Part shown: positions 10,056-18,534 of the stretch, one piece after another
How positions within the stretch are numbered: the stretch's first letter is position 1
Layout of the letters: every line of letters begins with the position of its first letter
DNA from: Brevundimonas diminuta 3F5N
GTDB taxonomy: Bacteria; Pseudomonadota; Alphaproteobacteria; Caulobacterales; Caulobacteraceae
DNA: 64,000 nt
Assembly: GCF_900163625.1 (NCBI RefSeq)
Contig: NZ_FUIE01000015.1
Span: 62,001 to 126,000, forward strand
Direction of reading: 5' to 3'
The notes under the pieces: generated by a model
Database searches by the model: none
What the model saw: only the letters and a program-made list of their open reading frames with translations
What the model was told of the DNA's origin: nothing
Made by a program: the position numbers and the translations under genes

Positions 10056-10886
10056 ATGCCTGAGCCCATGCCCGCTTCTAACGACAGCCTTGATCCGCGC
10101 AAACCCCAAAGCGAAGAGGGTTTTTCACCCTTTGCAACCGATCGTGCCGAGGGGCCGAGCATCGATCCGGCCGATGTGGCGCGCTTTTCGGCTCAGGCGG
10201 CCGAGTGGTGGGACCCCAAGGGCCCCTTCGCCCCGCTTCACCGCTTCAACCCGGCGCGGCTGAAATTCGTGCGCGACCGGGCGGCCGAGCATTTCGAGCG
10301 CGACGTCCGAGGGCGGGCTCCGTTCAGTGGCCTCAGCCTGATCGACATCGGCTGCGGCGGCGGCCTGATCGCCGAGCCGATGCGGCGCATGGGCTTTGAC
10401 GTCACCGCCATCGACGCCTCGTCCGAGAACATCGGCACCGCCCGCGCTCACGCCGATCAGGTCGGTCTGGACATCGCCTATCGCGCCGCCACGGTGGAGC
10501 AGATGGTCGAGGCGGGCGCCGGCCCCTTCGACGTGGTGCTGACGATGGAGGTCATCGAGCACGTCGCCGACCCGGAAGCCTTCATCCGGGCCTGCTCCAA
10601 GCTCATCAAGCCGGGCGGCATAATGATCGTCGCCACCCTGAACCGCACCCTGAAGGGGCTGCTGCTGGGCAAGGTCGCGGCGGAGTATGTGCTGCGCTGG
10701 GTGCCGGCGGGCACCCACGACTGGCGCCAGTTCCTCAAGCCCGACGAACTGCGCGCCATGCTGGACGGCGAGCCCCTGACCGTCACCGGCCCCTATGGGC
10801 TGGCCTATGACCCGCTGAACGACCGCTGGAGCGAGGGCGACGACGTGGGCATCAACTACATGATGATGGCGACCCGCGACGCATGA
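10056..10886 (+). CDS. ubiG: 3-demethylubiquinol 3-O-methyltransferase
   Basis: SAM-dependent O-methyltransferase for both O-methylation steps of ubiquinone synthesis. It has 276 residues with the chosen start. SAM motif I is [15 protein letters not shown], and the family-typical [11 protein letters not shown] and [15 protein letters not shown] follow, ending with [11 protein letters not shown]. An in-frame TTG lies at 10032, but ATG 10056 has GAAGG six bases ahead and is preferred; a further ATG lies at 10068. The stop overlaps the next gene by 4 bp (ATGA). Confidence 0.95.
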   Translation: MPEPMPASNDSLDPRKPQSEEGFSPFATDRAEGPSIDPADVARFSAQAAEWWDPKGPFAPLHRFNPARLKFVRDRAAEHFERDVRGRAPFSGLSLIDIGCGGGLIAEPMRRMGFDVTAIDASSENIGTARAHADQVGLDIAYRAATVEQMVEAGAGPFDVVLTMEVIEHVADPEAFIRACSKLIKPGGIMIVATLNRTLKGLLLGKVAAEYVLRWVPAGTHDWRQFLKPDELRAMLDGEPLTVTGPYGLAYDPLNDRWSEGDDVGINYMMMATRDA

Positions 10887-11428
10887 GCGGCCCACGCCGC
10901 ATCGTCCTGACCGGCGGCCCCGGCTCGGGCAAGACCACCTTGCTTGAGGCCCTGGCGGCGGCGGGCCATGCGACCTCGCCCGAGGTCGGGCGCGCCGTCA
11001 TCCGCCGCCAGCAGGCGATCGACAGCGAGGCTCTGCCGTGGAAGGACCGGGCGCTGTTCGCCGAACTGATGCTGGATCGCGAGTTAGAGGCCCACGCCCG
11101 CGCCGAAAGCGCCGCCGGGCCGGTCTTCTTCGATCGCGGCGTCCCAGACGTGGTCGGCTATCTGACGCTGTGCGGCCTGCCGGTCCCGGCCCATATGGAG
11201 CGGGCGGCGCGCGACGTTCGTTATGACCGGCGCGCCTTCATCGCCCCGATCTGGCCGGAGATCTTCGGCCAGGACGCCGAACGCAAACAGGACCTGGACG
11301 AGGCCCGCCGCACCTTCGACGCCATGGTCGAGACCTATCCGCGCTTCGGCTATGAGTTGATCGAACTGCCGAAGGCGCCCGTCGCCGAACGTCTGGCCTT
11401 CGTGCTGACGACGCTTACAGCGGCCTGA
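10883..11428 (+). CDS. AAA-type predicted ATPase/kinase (AAA_28-like)
   Basis: A 181-residue P-loop NTPase with Walker [11 protein letters not shown] at about 11-20 and the segment [13 protein letters not shown], typical of the AAA_28 family of small nucleotide-kinase-like proteins. The ATGA overlap with ubiG shows translational coupling. The substrate is unknown. The 3' end overlaps the convergent GNAT gene by 14 bp. Confidence 0.8.
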   Translation: MSGPRRIVLTGGPGSGKTTLLEALAAAGHATSPEVGRAVIRRQQAIDSEALPWKDRALFAELMLDRELEAHARAESAAGPVFFDRGVPDVVGYLTLCGLPVPAHMERAARDVRYDRRAFIAPIWPEIFGQDAERKQDLDEARRTFDAMVETYPRFGYELIELPKAPVAERLAFVLTTLTAA

Positions 11429-11948
11429 CCATATAGCGGGCGTCGTCGCCGTAGCTGGCCAGCTTCTCGGCCATGCCCGGCGGGTTCTGGATCTCGAAAC
11501 CGTTGCGCGCCCAGAAGCTGGATGCGTCATTGACCGCCACCAGGGCGACCGCCGGCCAGCCCGCCGCCTTGGCCTGCTCGGCCAGGCGCTCGACCACCGG
11601 CCGGGTGTGGCCGCCGCCGCGCGTGTCCGGGTGCAGGGCCAGGTCATGCAGATAGACCACCTCGGCCTCGGCCGGGATGGCGTCGATCAGCACGTTCAGC
11701 GCCGGGGCCGCATTCAGCTTCCAAGGATAGGCGACCAGATAGCCCATGACCGGCCCGTCTTCGGCGGCCAGGACGAAGCAGCCCTCGGGGTGCAACTCTA
11801 GGCGGTTGGCGAAGCAGGCGCGCTCTTCCGGATGATCGGGGAAGGACAGCTGGGCCACCGCGACCACGCCGTCGAGGTCGTCCGCCGTCATCGGCCGCCA
11901 GCTCAGAGTGGACAGCGGGCGTTCAGCTCCGCCCTGTTGAATCGCCAT
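11415..11948 (-). CDS. GNAT-family N-acetyltransferase
   Basis: A 177-residue acetyl-CoA-dependent acyltransferase. Features: LSWRPMTADDLDGVV at the first strand, VVYLHDLALHPDTRGGGHTRPVVERL (core strand then acetyl-CoA loop, here GGGHTR rather than the usual Q/RxxGxG/A), and NDASSFWARNGFE near the end. ATG 11948 has GGAG six bases upstream but makes the gene overlap its upstream neighbour by 46 bp. ATG 11891 is a fallback start but would cut the first strand. The substrate is unknown. Confidence 0.85.
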   Translation of the reverse strand: MAIQQGGAERPLSTLSWRPMTADDLDGVVAVAQLSFPDHPEERACFANRLELHPEGCFVLAAEDGPVMGYLVAYPWKLNAAPALNVLIDAIPAEAEVVYLHDLALHPDTRGGGHTRPVVERLAEQAKAAGWPAVALVAVNDASSFWARNGFEIQNPPGMAEKLASYGDDARYMVRPL

Positions 11949-12370
11949 TGCACGCTCCGGTTCTCATCGTCGTCCGCCCCTTCGATCCGGGCGGTCAGTC
12001 TATCCCCCGCGCGTTCATAGATGATGCGGTGCGGAAAGTCGTTGTCGGGGTTGGCGAAAACCGCCCGCTGCGGGCCGCTGTCGATCAGCCGGAAGGGCGT
12101 CGCGGGCGCTCCGTCGGGCTGGGCGAAATAGGCCAGGCCGCCGTCCTTCAGGGGACCGATACGGGCGCTCTCAAAACCGCTGCGGCCATTGCGCACAGTC
12201 ACCGAGTGGCCGACGATCAGCCCCGCACGCGGGTCGCTCCAGGTCTCGGAGGCCTCGCGCCCGTCGGAACAGTCCAGCCAATAACCCGCCAGCCATGACA
12301 GGTCGGGCGCAGGCGTCGCAGGCGCGGCGGTCTGCAACAGGACGGCGGCCAGCAGGCTGAAAACGGACAT
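11903..12370 (-). CDS. exported DUF6265-family protein
   Basis: A 155-residue protein with a signal peptide (MSVFSLLAAVLLQTAAPATPA) followed by a small domain containing LSWLAGYWLDC, ARIGPLKDGGLAYFAQP and FANPDNDFPHRIIYER. This looks like the DUF6265 beta-barrel family of unknown function. ATG 12370 is preceded by AGGAGG; the in-frame TTG upstream lies on the Shine-Dalgarno itself and is rejected. The gene overlaps the following GNAT gene by 46 bp, so the two are very likely co-transcribed. Confidence 0.75.
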   Translation of the reverse strand: MSVFSLLAAVLLQTAAPATPAPDLSWLAGYWLDCSDGREASETWSDPRAGLIVGHSVTVRNGRSGFESARIGPLKDGGLAYFAQPDGAPATPFRLIDSGPQRAVFANPDNDFPHRIIYERAGDRLTARIEGADDDENRSVQWRFNRAELNARCPL

Positions 12371-12413
12371 GGGCTCTTCCCTCCTCAAGGACGGAAGGTA
12401 GTTTACGCCGCCC

Positions 12414-13223
12414 TCACGGCGCGGGCTTGTAGGAATGCGACGCCAGCCGCCGCGCCAGCTCGACCTGTTCGCGCGCCCAGGCGGTGGCGGTGCAGCCCAG
12501 GAAGCGGCGGAAGTCGCGCGCCATCTGCGGCTGGTCGAAATAGCCGGCGGCCAGGCCCGCCTCCAGCCAGGAGGCGGCGTCAGCGCTCTCGCCCATGGCG
12601 TGATCGAAGATGCGGCGGAAGCGGAAGACCGAGCGCAGGGTGCGCGGCGCCACGCCGACGCGATCGCGGAACCGGCGCTGCAGGGCGCGGCGTTCGGCCG
12701 AGTTCAAAGGCGGCGCCTCCAGATCGTCCTCGGCGGCGGCGACCTGGGCGCGGACGGCGGAGTCGATGCGCCAATCGCCCGCCCGGCGCTGTTCTTCCAG
12801 CCAAGAGCCGAGGGCGGCGGCCTGTCCCGCCGGATCGCCGGACGGCGCCGCGAAGCCGTCCAACCGCGCCACGAGGTCCAGCCGCCGATCCGTCGCCTCG
12901 ATCAGCGGGCGGCCCAGGAATTCCCGCGCCCCATCGGGCTCGAACTTGGCGGCGACGATCTCGACCGGACCGACCGGGCGGATAGCCATGGGCCGGGTCA
13001 TCTGACCGGCGAAGATCACCGGCGGTTGCAGGCGGAAGGCGCCGTCAGCGTCCTGTTCCTCATAGGCGGCGGCCAGATCGACGACCAGTTCGGGACAGCC
13101 GTCCGGGGCGATGCGCTGCACCCCGCCGCTGGGGCGAGGCGCGGCGTAGGTCCACAGCAGGCGCACGAAGGGCCGTAAGGTTTCAGGCGGGGCGAATTCC
13201 TCGTACCGCTCCCCCTCCCCCAT
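12414..13223 (-). CDS. AraC-family transcriptional regulator
   Basis: A 269-residue regulator. The N-terminal half is a DUF6597-like sensor region (LRPFVRLLWTYAAP, APDGCPELVVDL, GQMTRPMAIRP). The C-terminal AraC DNA-binding domain starts around residue 170 with NSAERRALQRRFRDRVGVAPR and ends with LEAGLAAGYFDQPQMARDF, followed by a second helix-turn-helix. In the usual HTH_18 second helix, GYxDQxHFxRxFR is standard; here QPQMARDFRR is close. The effector and targets are not identifiable. It ends 7 bp downstream of the DUF1178 gene. Confidence 0.88.
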   Translation of the reverse strand: MGEGERYEEFAPPETLRPFVRLLWTYAAPRPSGGVQRIAPDGCPELVVDLAAAYEEQDADGAFRLQPPVIFAGQMTRPMAIRPVGPVEIVAAKFEPDGAREFLGRPLIEATDRRLDLVARLDGFAAPSGDPAGQAAALGSWLEEQRRAGDWRIDSAVRAQVAAAEDDLEAPPLNSAERRALQRRFRDRVGVAPRTLRSVFRFRRIFDHAMGESADAASWLEAGLAAGYFDQPQMARDFRRFLGCTATAWAREQVELARRLASHSYKPAP

Positions 13224-13229
13224 CTGCGG

Positions 13230-13679
13230 TCAGTTCGCCTTCTTGGGGTCGGGCGGCAGGCTGGGCAGGGGGGCGCAGGGCACGCCGTCGTCCTTCAGCT
13301 TCTTGACCTCGGCGGGGGTGGCCTCGCCATAGATCTCGCGCTTTTCGCTGCGGCCTTCATGGATGTCGCGCGCCTCGCGGGCGAAGGCGTCGCCGACGTA
13401 GTCGAAATTCTGCTCGACGTGGTCGCGCACCTCGCGCGCGGCCTGCATCATCATCGACTGGACCTGCTTCAGAGCTTCAGGTTTCAGGGCGTCGGGCGAA
13501 GGCGCGGTCTTCTTCGTGCCGGAGACGGCCGGGGCCATCACCTGCTTCCTCACCGCCGTCGAGCCGCAGACGGGGCATTCGACCAGGCCGCGCGCCGCCT
13601 GGTCGTCATAGTCGGACGAGGAGCCGAACCAGGCTTCGAAGCCATGGTCGCGGTCGCAGGACAGGGCGTAGCGGATCAT
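13230..13679 (-). CDS. DUF1178 family protein
   Basis: A 149-residue protein of unknown function found widely in alphaproteobacteria. It begins MIRYALSCDRDHGFEAWFGSS, typical of DUF1178, and has a zinc-ribbon-like pair CPVCG at 35-39 with Cys8 as a possible partner. The C-terminal part is charged and helical (EVRDHVEQNFDYVGDAFAREAR). It overlaps the upstream nitrilase-family gene by 4 bp and so belongs to the grxC-nitrilase-DUF1178 unit, an order also seen in related genomes. Confidence 0.9.
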   Translation of the reverse strand: MIRYALSCDRDHGFEAWFGSSSDYDDQAARGLVECPVCGSTAVRKQVMAPAVSGTKKTAPSPDALKPEALKQVQSMMMQAAREVRDHVEQNFDYVGDAFAREARDIHEGRSEKREIYGEATPAEVKKLKDDGVPCAPLPSLPPDPKKAN

Positions 13680-14515
13680 AGCGGCGGATCAAACGGGCGG
13701 TCGTGGCGCAGGGCGGGCACGCTGGCGCGCGCCTTGTCCACAGCCGAAAGGTCTAGCCGGGCGTGCAGGACGGCCGGTTCGTCATGGTCGAGCCGGGCGA
13801 TCACCTCGCCCCACGGCCCGACGACCAGGGAGCGGCCCCAGGTCTGGCGGCCGTCCTCATGCGTCCCGCCCTGGGCTGGCGCCAGGACGAAGGCGCCGGT
13901 CTCGATGGCGCGCGCGCGCAGCAGGGTCTCCCAGTGCGCCTCGCCGGTCGGGCGGGTGAAGGCGGCGGGGACGGCGATCAACGTCGCGCCCGCCTGGGCC
14001 AGGGCGCGGTGCAGATGCGGGAAGCGCAGGTCGTAGCAGATGGTCAGACCAAGACGCCCCCAGGGCGCAGCGGCGATCGACGCCGCCGCGCCCGGCCGCA
14101 CCGAGGCGCTTTCGCGATAGGTCTCGCCGTTCGGCAGGTCGACGTCGAAGACGTGCAGCTTGTCATAGCGGGTCGTGATCGCCCCGCTGGGGTCGATCAG
14201 CAGGGACCGGTTGGCGGCGCGCGGATCATCCGACACGCCCGAGCGGACGATCGCCGAGCCGACCAACAGCCAGACGCCCAGTTCGGCGGCCAGGGCCTTT
14301 AGCCCGGCGACGGCGGGGTCGGCACCTTCGTCCGACAGGGCGGCGTCGCGCAAGGCGCGGCGTTGCTCAAGGAAATTGGTCCCCTCGGGCGTCAGGATCA
14401 GCTGCGCGCCCCCGGCCGCCGCCTGGCGGATCAGGGGCTCGACATGCGCCAGCCCCGCGGCCGCCGTCGCCGGCGTCCGCGTCTGGATCAGCGCGATGTC
14501 GAGCGTGTCGGTCAC
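13676..14515 (-). CDS. carbon-nitrogen hydrolase family protein (nitrilase superfamily)
   Basis: A 279-residue amidase-type hydrolase with the Glu-Lys-Cys triad: Glu in LILTPEGTN, Lys in RYDKLHVFDVDL and Cys in GLTICYDLRFPHL. It most resembles the Nit1/deaminated-glutathione amidase branch (inference). The start is GTG at 14515, which lies two bases after the glutaredoxin stop, so the two genes are coupled. The in-frame sequence upstream of this GTG is the wrong-frame shadow of grxC. Confidence 0.9.
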   Translation of the reverse strand: MTDTLDIALIQTRTPATAAAGLAHVEPLIRQAAAGGAQLILTPEGTNFLEQRRALRDAALSDEGADPAVAGLKALAAELGVWLLVGSAIVRSGVSDDPRAANRSLLIDPSGAITTRYDKLHVFDVDLPNGETYRESASVRPGAAASIAAAPWGRLGLTICYDLRFPHLHRALAQAGATLIAVPAAFTRPTGEAHWETLLRARAIETGAFVLAPAQGGTHEDGRQTWGRSLVVGPWGEVIARLDHDEPAVLHARLDLSAVDKARASVPALRHDRPFDPPL

Positions 14516-14516
14516 T

Positions 14517-14774
14517 TCAGGCCGCCAGCAGGGCGTCCAGCTCGCCCTTGCGGTCCAGGGCGTGGATGTCGTCCGAGCCGCCGACATGTTTTCCGTCGAT
14601 GAAGATCTGCGGGAAGGTGGCCGCGCCGCCCGAACGCTCGACCATCTCGGCCTTCTTGGCCGGGTCGTTGGAGGCGACAATCTCCGTATAGGCCGCGCCC
14701 TTGCGGTCCAGCAGGGCCATGGCGCGGATGCAGTAAGGGCAGCCGGGTTTGGTGTAGAGGACGACTTCGGCCAA
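14517..14774 (-). CDS. grxC: glutaredoxin 3
   Basis: An 85-residue dithiol glutaredoxin, reduced by glutathione and used for disulfide exchange in the cytosol. The active site is CPYC at 12-15 (YTKPGCPYCIRA), with TFPQIFIDGKHVGGSDD giving the cis-Pro and glutathione-binding GG. It is the first gene of a tight unit with a nitrilase-family gene and a DUF1178 gene. Confidence 0.96.
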   Translation of the reverse strand: MAEVVLYTKPGCPYCIRAMALLDRKGAAYTEIVASNDPAKKAEMVERSGGAATFPQIFIDGKHVGGSDDIHALDRKGELDALLAA

Positions 14775-14808
14775 GGGGAACTCCTGAAGGCGAATGGGAA
14801 GGTTCCCC

Positions 14809-15615
14809 TCACTTAAGCGGTTCGCGCGCGTTTTTCACCCTCGCGATGACGGCCAGGTCCACGGCGCGGGCTCCGGCCTCCATCAAGACCCGCGCGCAGG
14901 CCTCGGCCGTGGCCCCCGTGGTCAACACGTCGTCGATCAGCAGCAGGCGCCGCCCCTTGATCCGCCGCCGCCCCGCCTCGGTCACGGCGAAGGCCGTCTT
15001 GACGTTCAATCGCCGCCCACGCGCGGACTTGCCGCCCTGGCTGGCGGTCGCCAGGGGGCGGATCAGGGCGTCGGGCAGATAGTCGAGCCGCGTGTCGCGG
15101 GCCAGAGACCGGGCGATCTCCGCCGCCTGATTGAAACGGCGCGACAGCAGGCGGGCGCGGTGCAGGGGCACGGGAACCACCGCGTCGGCCGTCTCGATCA
15201 GAGGCGCGGCCGCGCGGCTGATCCAGCGCGCGAACAGGGGGGCGAACTGCTGCTGATCGCCATGCTTGAACTTCAGGATGACGCCGCGCGACGCCTCGTC
15301 ATAGACGCAGGCCGCCCGCGCCCGGTCGAAGGCGTAGGGGCTGGCCGTGCAGGCCGCGCATCGCTCAGCCGCGAAGTCGCCGCCGTCATATTCGAACGCC
15401 GCGCCGCAGCCGTCGCAGACCGGCGCCTCCAGAAAGGCCACCCGGCTCCAGGCGTCCGGCGACAGGCCCGCCGTGGCCGACGCCTCGCGACTGTCATGCG
15501 CGACGGGCGGCAGCAGAATATCCAGCAGGCCCCGGCCCGCATCGCGCGCGCCGGATGCTAAAGGCGCAGTGACGCCTTTCAATCGACCCCGCCAGCCCCC
15601 ATCCTGAACCGACAT
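14809..15615 (-). CDS. ComF-family phosphoribosyltransferase-like protein
   Basis: A 268-residue protein related to ComF, a competence-associated protein with a phosphoribosyltransferase fold. A zinc-finger-like pair CDGCG ... CAAC lies near residues 68-90, the double-basic loop GGKSARGRRLNVKTAF is typical, and the PRPP motif is LLLIDDVLTTGATAE. Start ATG 15615 was chosen because the frame upstream runs into the divergent methyltransferase gene. The start codons of the two genes overlap on opposite strands in the tetramer CATG. Confidence 0.9.
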   Translation of the reverse strand: MSVQDGGWRGRLKGVTAPLASGARDAGRGLLDILLPPVAHDSREASATAGLSPDAWSRVAFLEAPVCDGCGAAFEYDGGDFAAERCAACTASPYAFDRARAACVYDEASRGVILKFKHGDQQQFAPLFARWISRAAAPLIETADAVVPVPLHRARLLSRRFNQAAEIARSLARDTRLDYLPDALIRPLATASQGGKSARGRRLNVKTAFAVTEAGRRRIKGRRLLLIDDVLTTGATAEACARVLMEAGARAVDLAVIARVKNAREPLK

Positions 15616-16510
15616 GAGCGCCCCCTCTCCCTCCTCCGGTCCCCCGATCATCTTCGACGCCGCGCGTCGGGCCGCGCGCCTGAACCGCGCCGCCCGACGT
15701 TTCCCCGACGCCGACTTCCTGCACCTGCGCGCCGCCGACAATGCGGTGAACAGTCTGGAAGTGATCCTGCGCGAGTTTCAGACGCCCGTCGACCTGTCGC
15801 CGCACCCCGGCGTCTTCGCCCGCGCCCTGGCCGACAGCCCGGCGCGCGAACGGGTGGGCCAGGTGCGCGCTGTCGGCTCGACCGCCGAGCGCGCCGCGCC
15901 GGGCGGCGGGCCGCTGGGGCTGGAGGACGGATCGGCCGATCTGATCGTCAACCTGCTGGGCCTGCACTGGGCCAATGACCTGCCGGGCGCTCTGAGCCAG
16001 ATCAGGCGGGCGCTGAAGCCCGACGGCCTGTTCGTCGCCAGCCTGTTCGGGGCGGCGACGCTGAAGGAGTTGCGCGGCGTGCTGACCGAGGCGGAGCTGG
16101 AGGTCAACGGCGGCGCCCAGGCGCGCGTCTCGCCCTTCGCCGACGGCTTTGACGGGGCGGCCCTGCTGCAACGGGCCGGGTTCGCCCTGCCGGTGACGGA
16201 CGTGGACCGGGTGACGGTGCGCTATGGCGATCCCTTCGCCCTGATGCGCGACCTGCGCGCCATGGGCGAGACCAACGTCTTGGCCGGACCGATCCGGCCC
16301 TTGAGCCGCGCCGTTCTGGCCCGCGCCGCCCAGCTTTACGCCGAACGCCACGCCGAGGCGGACGGGCGCATCCCCGCCACCTTCGAGATGGTGCACCTGG
16401 CCGGATGGGCGCCGCACGACAGCCAGCAGAAACCCGCCAAGCGCGGCTCGGCCAAGACGCGTCTGGCCGATGCGCTGGGCGTCAGGGAACAGACCGGCGA
16501 AGAGGGCTGA
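15614..16510 (+). CDS. SAM-dependent methyltransferase, NDUFAF5-like
   Basis: A 298-residue class I methyltransferase-fold protein. Family cues: IIFDAARRAARLNRAARRF at the N-terminus, LEDGSADLIVNLLGLHWANDLPGAL in the middle and LKPDGLFVASLFG. This set matches the alphaproteobacterial relatives of human NDUFAF5 (C20orf7), a complex I assembly factor that modifies an arginine; similarity to BioC is weaker. Motif I is not a clean GxGxG, as is common in this group. Position opposite comF is usual in related genomes. Confidence 0.82.
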   Translation: MSAPSPSSGPPIIFDAARRAARLNRAARRFPDADFLHLRAADNAVNSLEVILREFQTPVDLSPHPGVFARALADSPARERVGQVRAVGSTAERAAPGGGPLGLEDGSADLIVNLLGLHWANDLPGALSQIRRALKPDGLFVASLFGAATLKELRGVLTEAELEVNGGAQARVSPFADGFDGAALLQRAGFALPVTDVDRVTVRYGDPFALMRDLRAMGETNVLAGPIRPLSRAVLARAAQLYAERHAEADGRIPATFEMVHLAGWAPHDSQQKPAKRGSAKTRLADALGVREQTGEEG

Positions 16511-16528
16511 CGCCCGCCTTCCTTGGGT

Positions 16529-16711
16529 CTAGGCCCCGCCGATGGCGGCGCTGATGGTCGTGGAGATGTAGTCGTACATGGCCGTCGACCGCGCCGCGAA
16601 GGCGGCCACGGCGCCGATGATGACCAGGAAGATCAAAGCGCAGATCAAGCCGTATTCAATGGCCGTGGCGCCGCCTTCGTCGCGGTGGAACCGGCAGATG
16701 AAACCCTTCAC
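16529..16711 (-). CDS. Flp-family type IVb pilin
   Basis: A 60-residue prepilin. It has a short leader, then G|ATAIEYGLICALIFLVIIGAV, where the prepilin peptidase would cut after the Gly and the Glu five residues later is the conserved assembly Glu. The hydrophobic helix forms the fibre core. No tad/cpa assembly genes lie in the window, so this is an orphan pilin gene that would need machinery encoded elsewhere. It lies downstream of the Nudix gene on the same strand. Confidence 0.92.
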   Translation of the reverse strand: MKGFICRFHRDEGGATAIEYGLICALIFLVIIGAVAAFAARSTAMYDYISTTISAAIGGA

Positions 16712-16738
16712 GCCCGGCCCTCCCCTGTCGTCGGCCTG

Positions 16739-17155
16739 TCAGAGCAGATCGCGCAGCCAGGCGATCAGCGGTTCGTCGGCCGGAGGCATGGGATAGGCCG
16801 ACAGCTTGTCCGGCTTCACCCAGGCCAGACCCGCGTGCTCGCGCGCCTCGACCACGCCGGACCAGCGCCGGCACAGGTAGAGTGGCATCAACAGGTGAAA
16901 GGATTCGTAAGCGTGACTGGTAAACACGAAGGGGGCCAGGCAGGCCTCCTTGACGTCGATGCCCAGTTCTTCCTTCAGCTCGCGGATCAGGGCGGCCTCG
17001 GGCCGCTCGCCCGGCTCGACCTTGCCGCCGGGGAATTCCCACAGGCCCGCCAGTTGCTTGCCCTCGGGCCGTTTGGCGATCAGCACGCGGCCGTCGGGGT
17101 CGATCAAGGCGACGGCGACGACCAGGACGGTGGGAACGGCGGGCGTCTCGCTCAC
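16739..17155 (-). CDS. mutT: MutT-type Nudix hydrolase (8-oxo-dGTP diphosphatase-like)
   Basis: A 138-residue Nudix protein likely to clean oxidised dGTP from the nucleotide pool. The Nudix box is GGKVEPGERPEAALIRELKEELGI shortened here to its key parts: G43-G44-K45 and RELKEELGI (residues 58-66). The flanking LWEFPGG and the C-terminal LPADEPLIAWLRDLL-type ending match MutT. The start is GTG at 17155, overlapping the argJ stop (GTGA), so translation is coupled to argJ. The pairing argJ-mutT is frequent in alphaproteobacteria. Confidence 0.92.
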   Translation of the reverse strand: MSETPAVPTVLVVAVALIDPDGRVLIAKRPEGKQLAGLWEFPGGKVEPGERPEAALIRELKEELGIDVKEACLAPFVFTSHAYESFHLLMPLYLCRRWSGVVEAREHAGLAWVKPDKLSAYPMPPADEPLIAWLRDLL

Positions 17156-18534
17156 GAGCGGTAGTCTCCGTTGATCTCGATGTAGCGTTTGGTCAGGTCG
17201 CAGGTCCAGACCGTGGCCGAGGCGCGGCCCGAGGCGACATGGACGGTGATGTCGATCTCGGGGTTCTTCATATAGGCGCTCATGACCGCCTCGTCGTAGG
17301 TCGGCGAAGGGGCCCCGTCGACGGCGGCGACGTGGGGGCCGAAGCGGATGGCCAGGCGGTCGCGGTCGACCGCCTCCTCCGTCTTGCCCACGGCCATGAC
17401 GATGCGGCCCCAGTTGGCGTCCTCGCCCGCGATGGCGGTCTTGACCAGGGGACTGTCGGCGATCGACTTGGCCAGCTTGCGCGCCGAGGCGGGGCTGGCG
17501 GCGCCGTCCACCGTCACCTTGACGAACTTGGTCGCGCCCTCGCCGTCCCTCACCAACTGGTGGGCCAGGTCGAGCATGACGTCGTCCAGCGCGGCCGAGA
17601 ATTCCTTCAGGCGGCGATCGCCGACGCGGCCGATGCGCGGCGCGCCGGACGCGCCCGTGGCGAACAGCAGCGCCGTGTCGTTGGTCGAGGTGTCGCCATC
17701 CACCGTCACGCTGTTGAAGGTGGTGCGGACGTGCAGGTTCAGCAGGGCCTTGAGCACCGGCGGGGCGATGTCGGCGTCGGTGACGATGAAGGCCAGCATG
17801 GTCGCCATGTCGGGCGCAATCATGCCCGAGCCCTTGGCGATCCCGGCGATGCGGACCTTCACCCCCTCGATCTCGCACTCGGCATAGGAGCCCTTGGGGA
17901 AGGTGTCCGTGGTCATGATGCCGAGACCGGCCTGCGCCCAGGCGTCGGCCTTCAGACCGGCTTCCACCTCGGGCAGGCGGGCGGTGATCTTCTTGTCGTC
18001 CAGCACCACGCCGATGACGCCGGTCGAGGCCAGCATGACGTCGCGCTGGCGGCAGTCGAAGCGTTTGGCGACCTCGGAGGCCGTGCGGCGCGCGGCGTCG
18101 GCGCCCGCCTTGCCGGTGAAGGCGTTGGCGCAACCGGCGTTGACGACCAGGGCCTTGACCCCCTCGCCGCCCTTGTCGGCGTCCAGCTGGCGCTTGCACC
18201 AGTCGACCGGCGCCGAACCGACCTTGTGGCGGGTGAAGACCCCCGCGCAGGACGCGCCCTGCGGAAAGCGGAAGACCACCAGATCATCGCGCTCATGCTT
18301 GTAGAATCCCGCGCGGGCGGTGGCGATCTCAACCCCGCCGATCGGCGGAATGGCCGGGAAGGGCACGGCCAGCGGCGAAACCATCAGGCCGGGCTTGCCC
18401 GGCGCGGCGGCGACCGCCTGGGTGGCTGATTGCGTCGCGCGCTTCAAGGCCGAGGCCAGCGGGTCCAACGCCTTTTCAATGGCGTTTTCGATCTTCTTGC
18501 CGGTCGAGGCGGACTTGGAGGGCGGCTGGCTCAT
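17152..18534 (-). CDS. argJ: bifunctional glutamate N-acetyltransferase/amino-acid N-acetyltransferase
   Basis: Makes N-acetylglutamate and recycles the acetyl group from N-acetylornithine in arginine synthesis. It is 460 residues, longer than usual because of a 45-residue N-terminal extension rich in Lys, Ala and Ser. The proenzyme self-cleaves before the conserved Thr, seen at T245 in PDMATMLAFIVTD. Other signatures: VVNAGCANAFTG and SVTVDGDTSTNDTA. It overlaps the upstream parvulin gene by 4 bp and the downstream mutT by 4 bp. Confidence 0.97.
   Translation of the reverse strand: MSQPPSKSASTGKKIENAIEKALDPLASALKRATQSATQAVAAAPGKPGLMVSPLAVPFPAIPPIGGVEIATARAGFYKHERDDLVVFRFPQGASCAGVFTRHKVGSAPVDWCKRQLDADKGGEGVKALVVNAGCANAFTGKAGADAARRTASEVAKRFDCRQRDVMLASTGVIGVVLDDKKITARLPEVEAGLKADAWAQAGLGIMTTDTFPKGSYAECEIEGVKVRIAGIAKGSGMIAPDMATMLAFIVTDADIAPPVLKALLNLHVRTTFNSVTVDGDTSTNDTALLFATGASGAPRIGRVGDRRLKEFSAALDDVMLDLAHQLVRDGEGATKFVKVTVDGAASPASARKLAKSIADSPLVKTAIAGEDANWGRIVMAVGKTEEAVDRDRLAIRFGPHVAAVDGAPSPTYDEAVMSAYMKNPEIDITVHVASGRASATVWTCDLTKRYIEINGDYRS

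Noticed and set aside
12668-12694. GGAAC ... CGTT inside the AraC-family gene
   Set aside because: The spacing is 18, outside the 16-17 range, and no gene start follows on that strand.
17156-18199. Minus-strand open frame that would fuse argJ sequence to the Nudix gene as one 486-codon protein
   Set aside because: The upstream part is argJ read in the wrong frame; argJ itself is intact in its own frame and the Nudix gene has a coupled GTG start at 17155.
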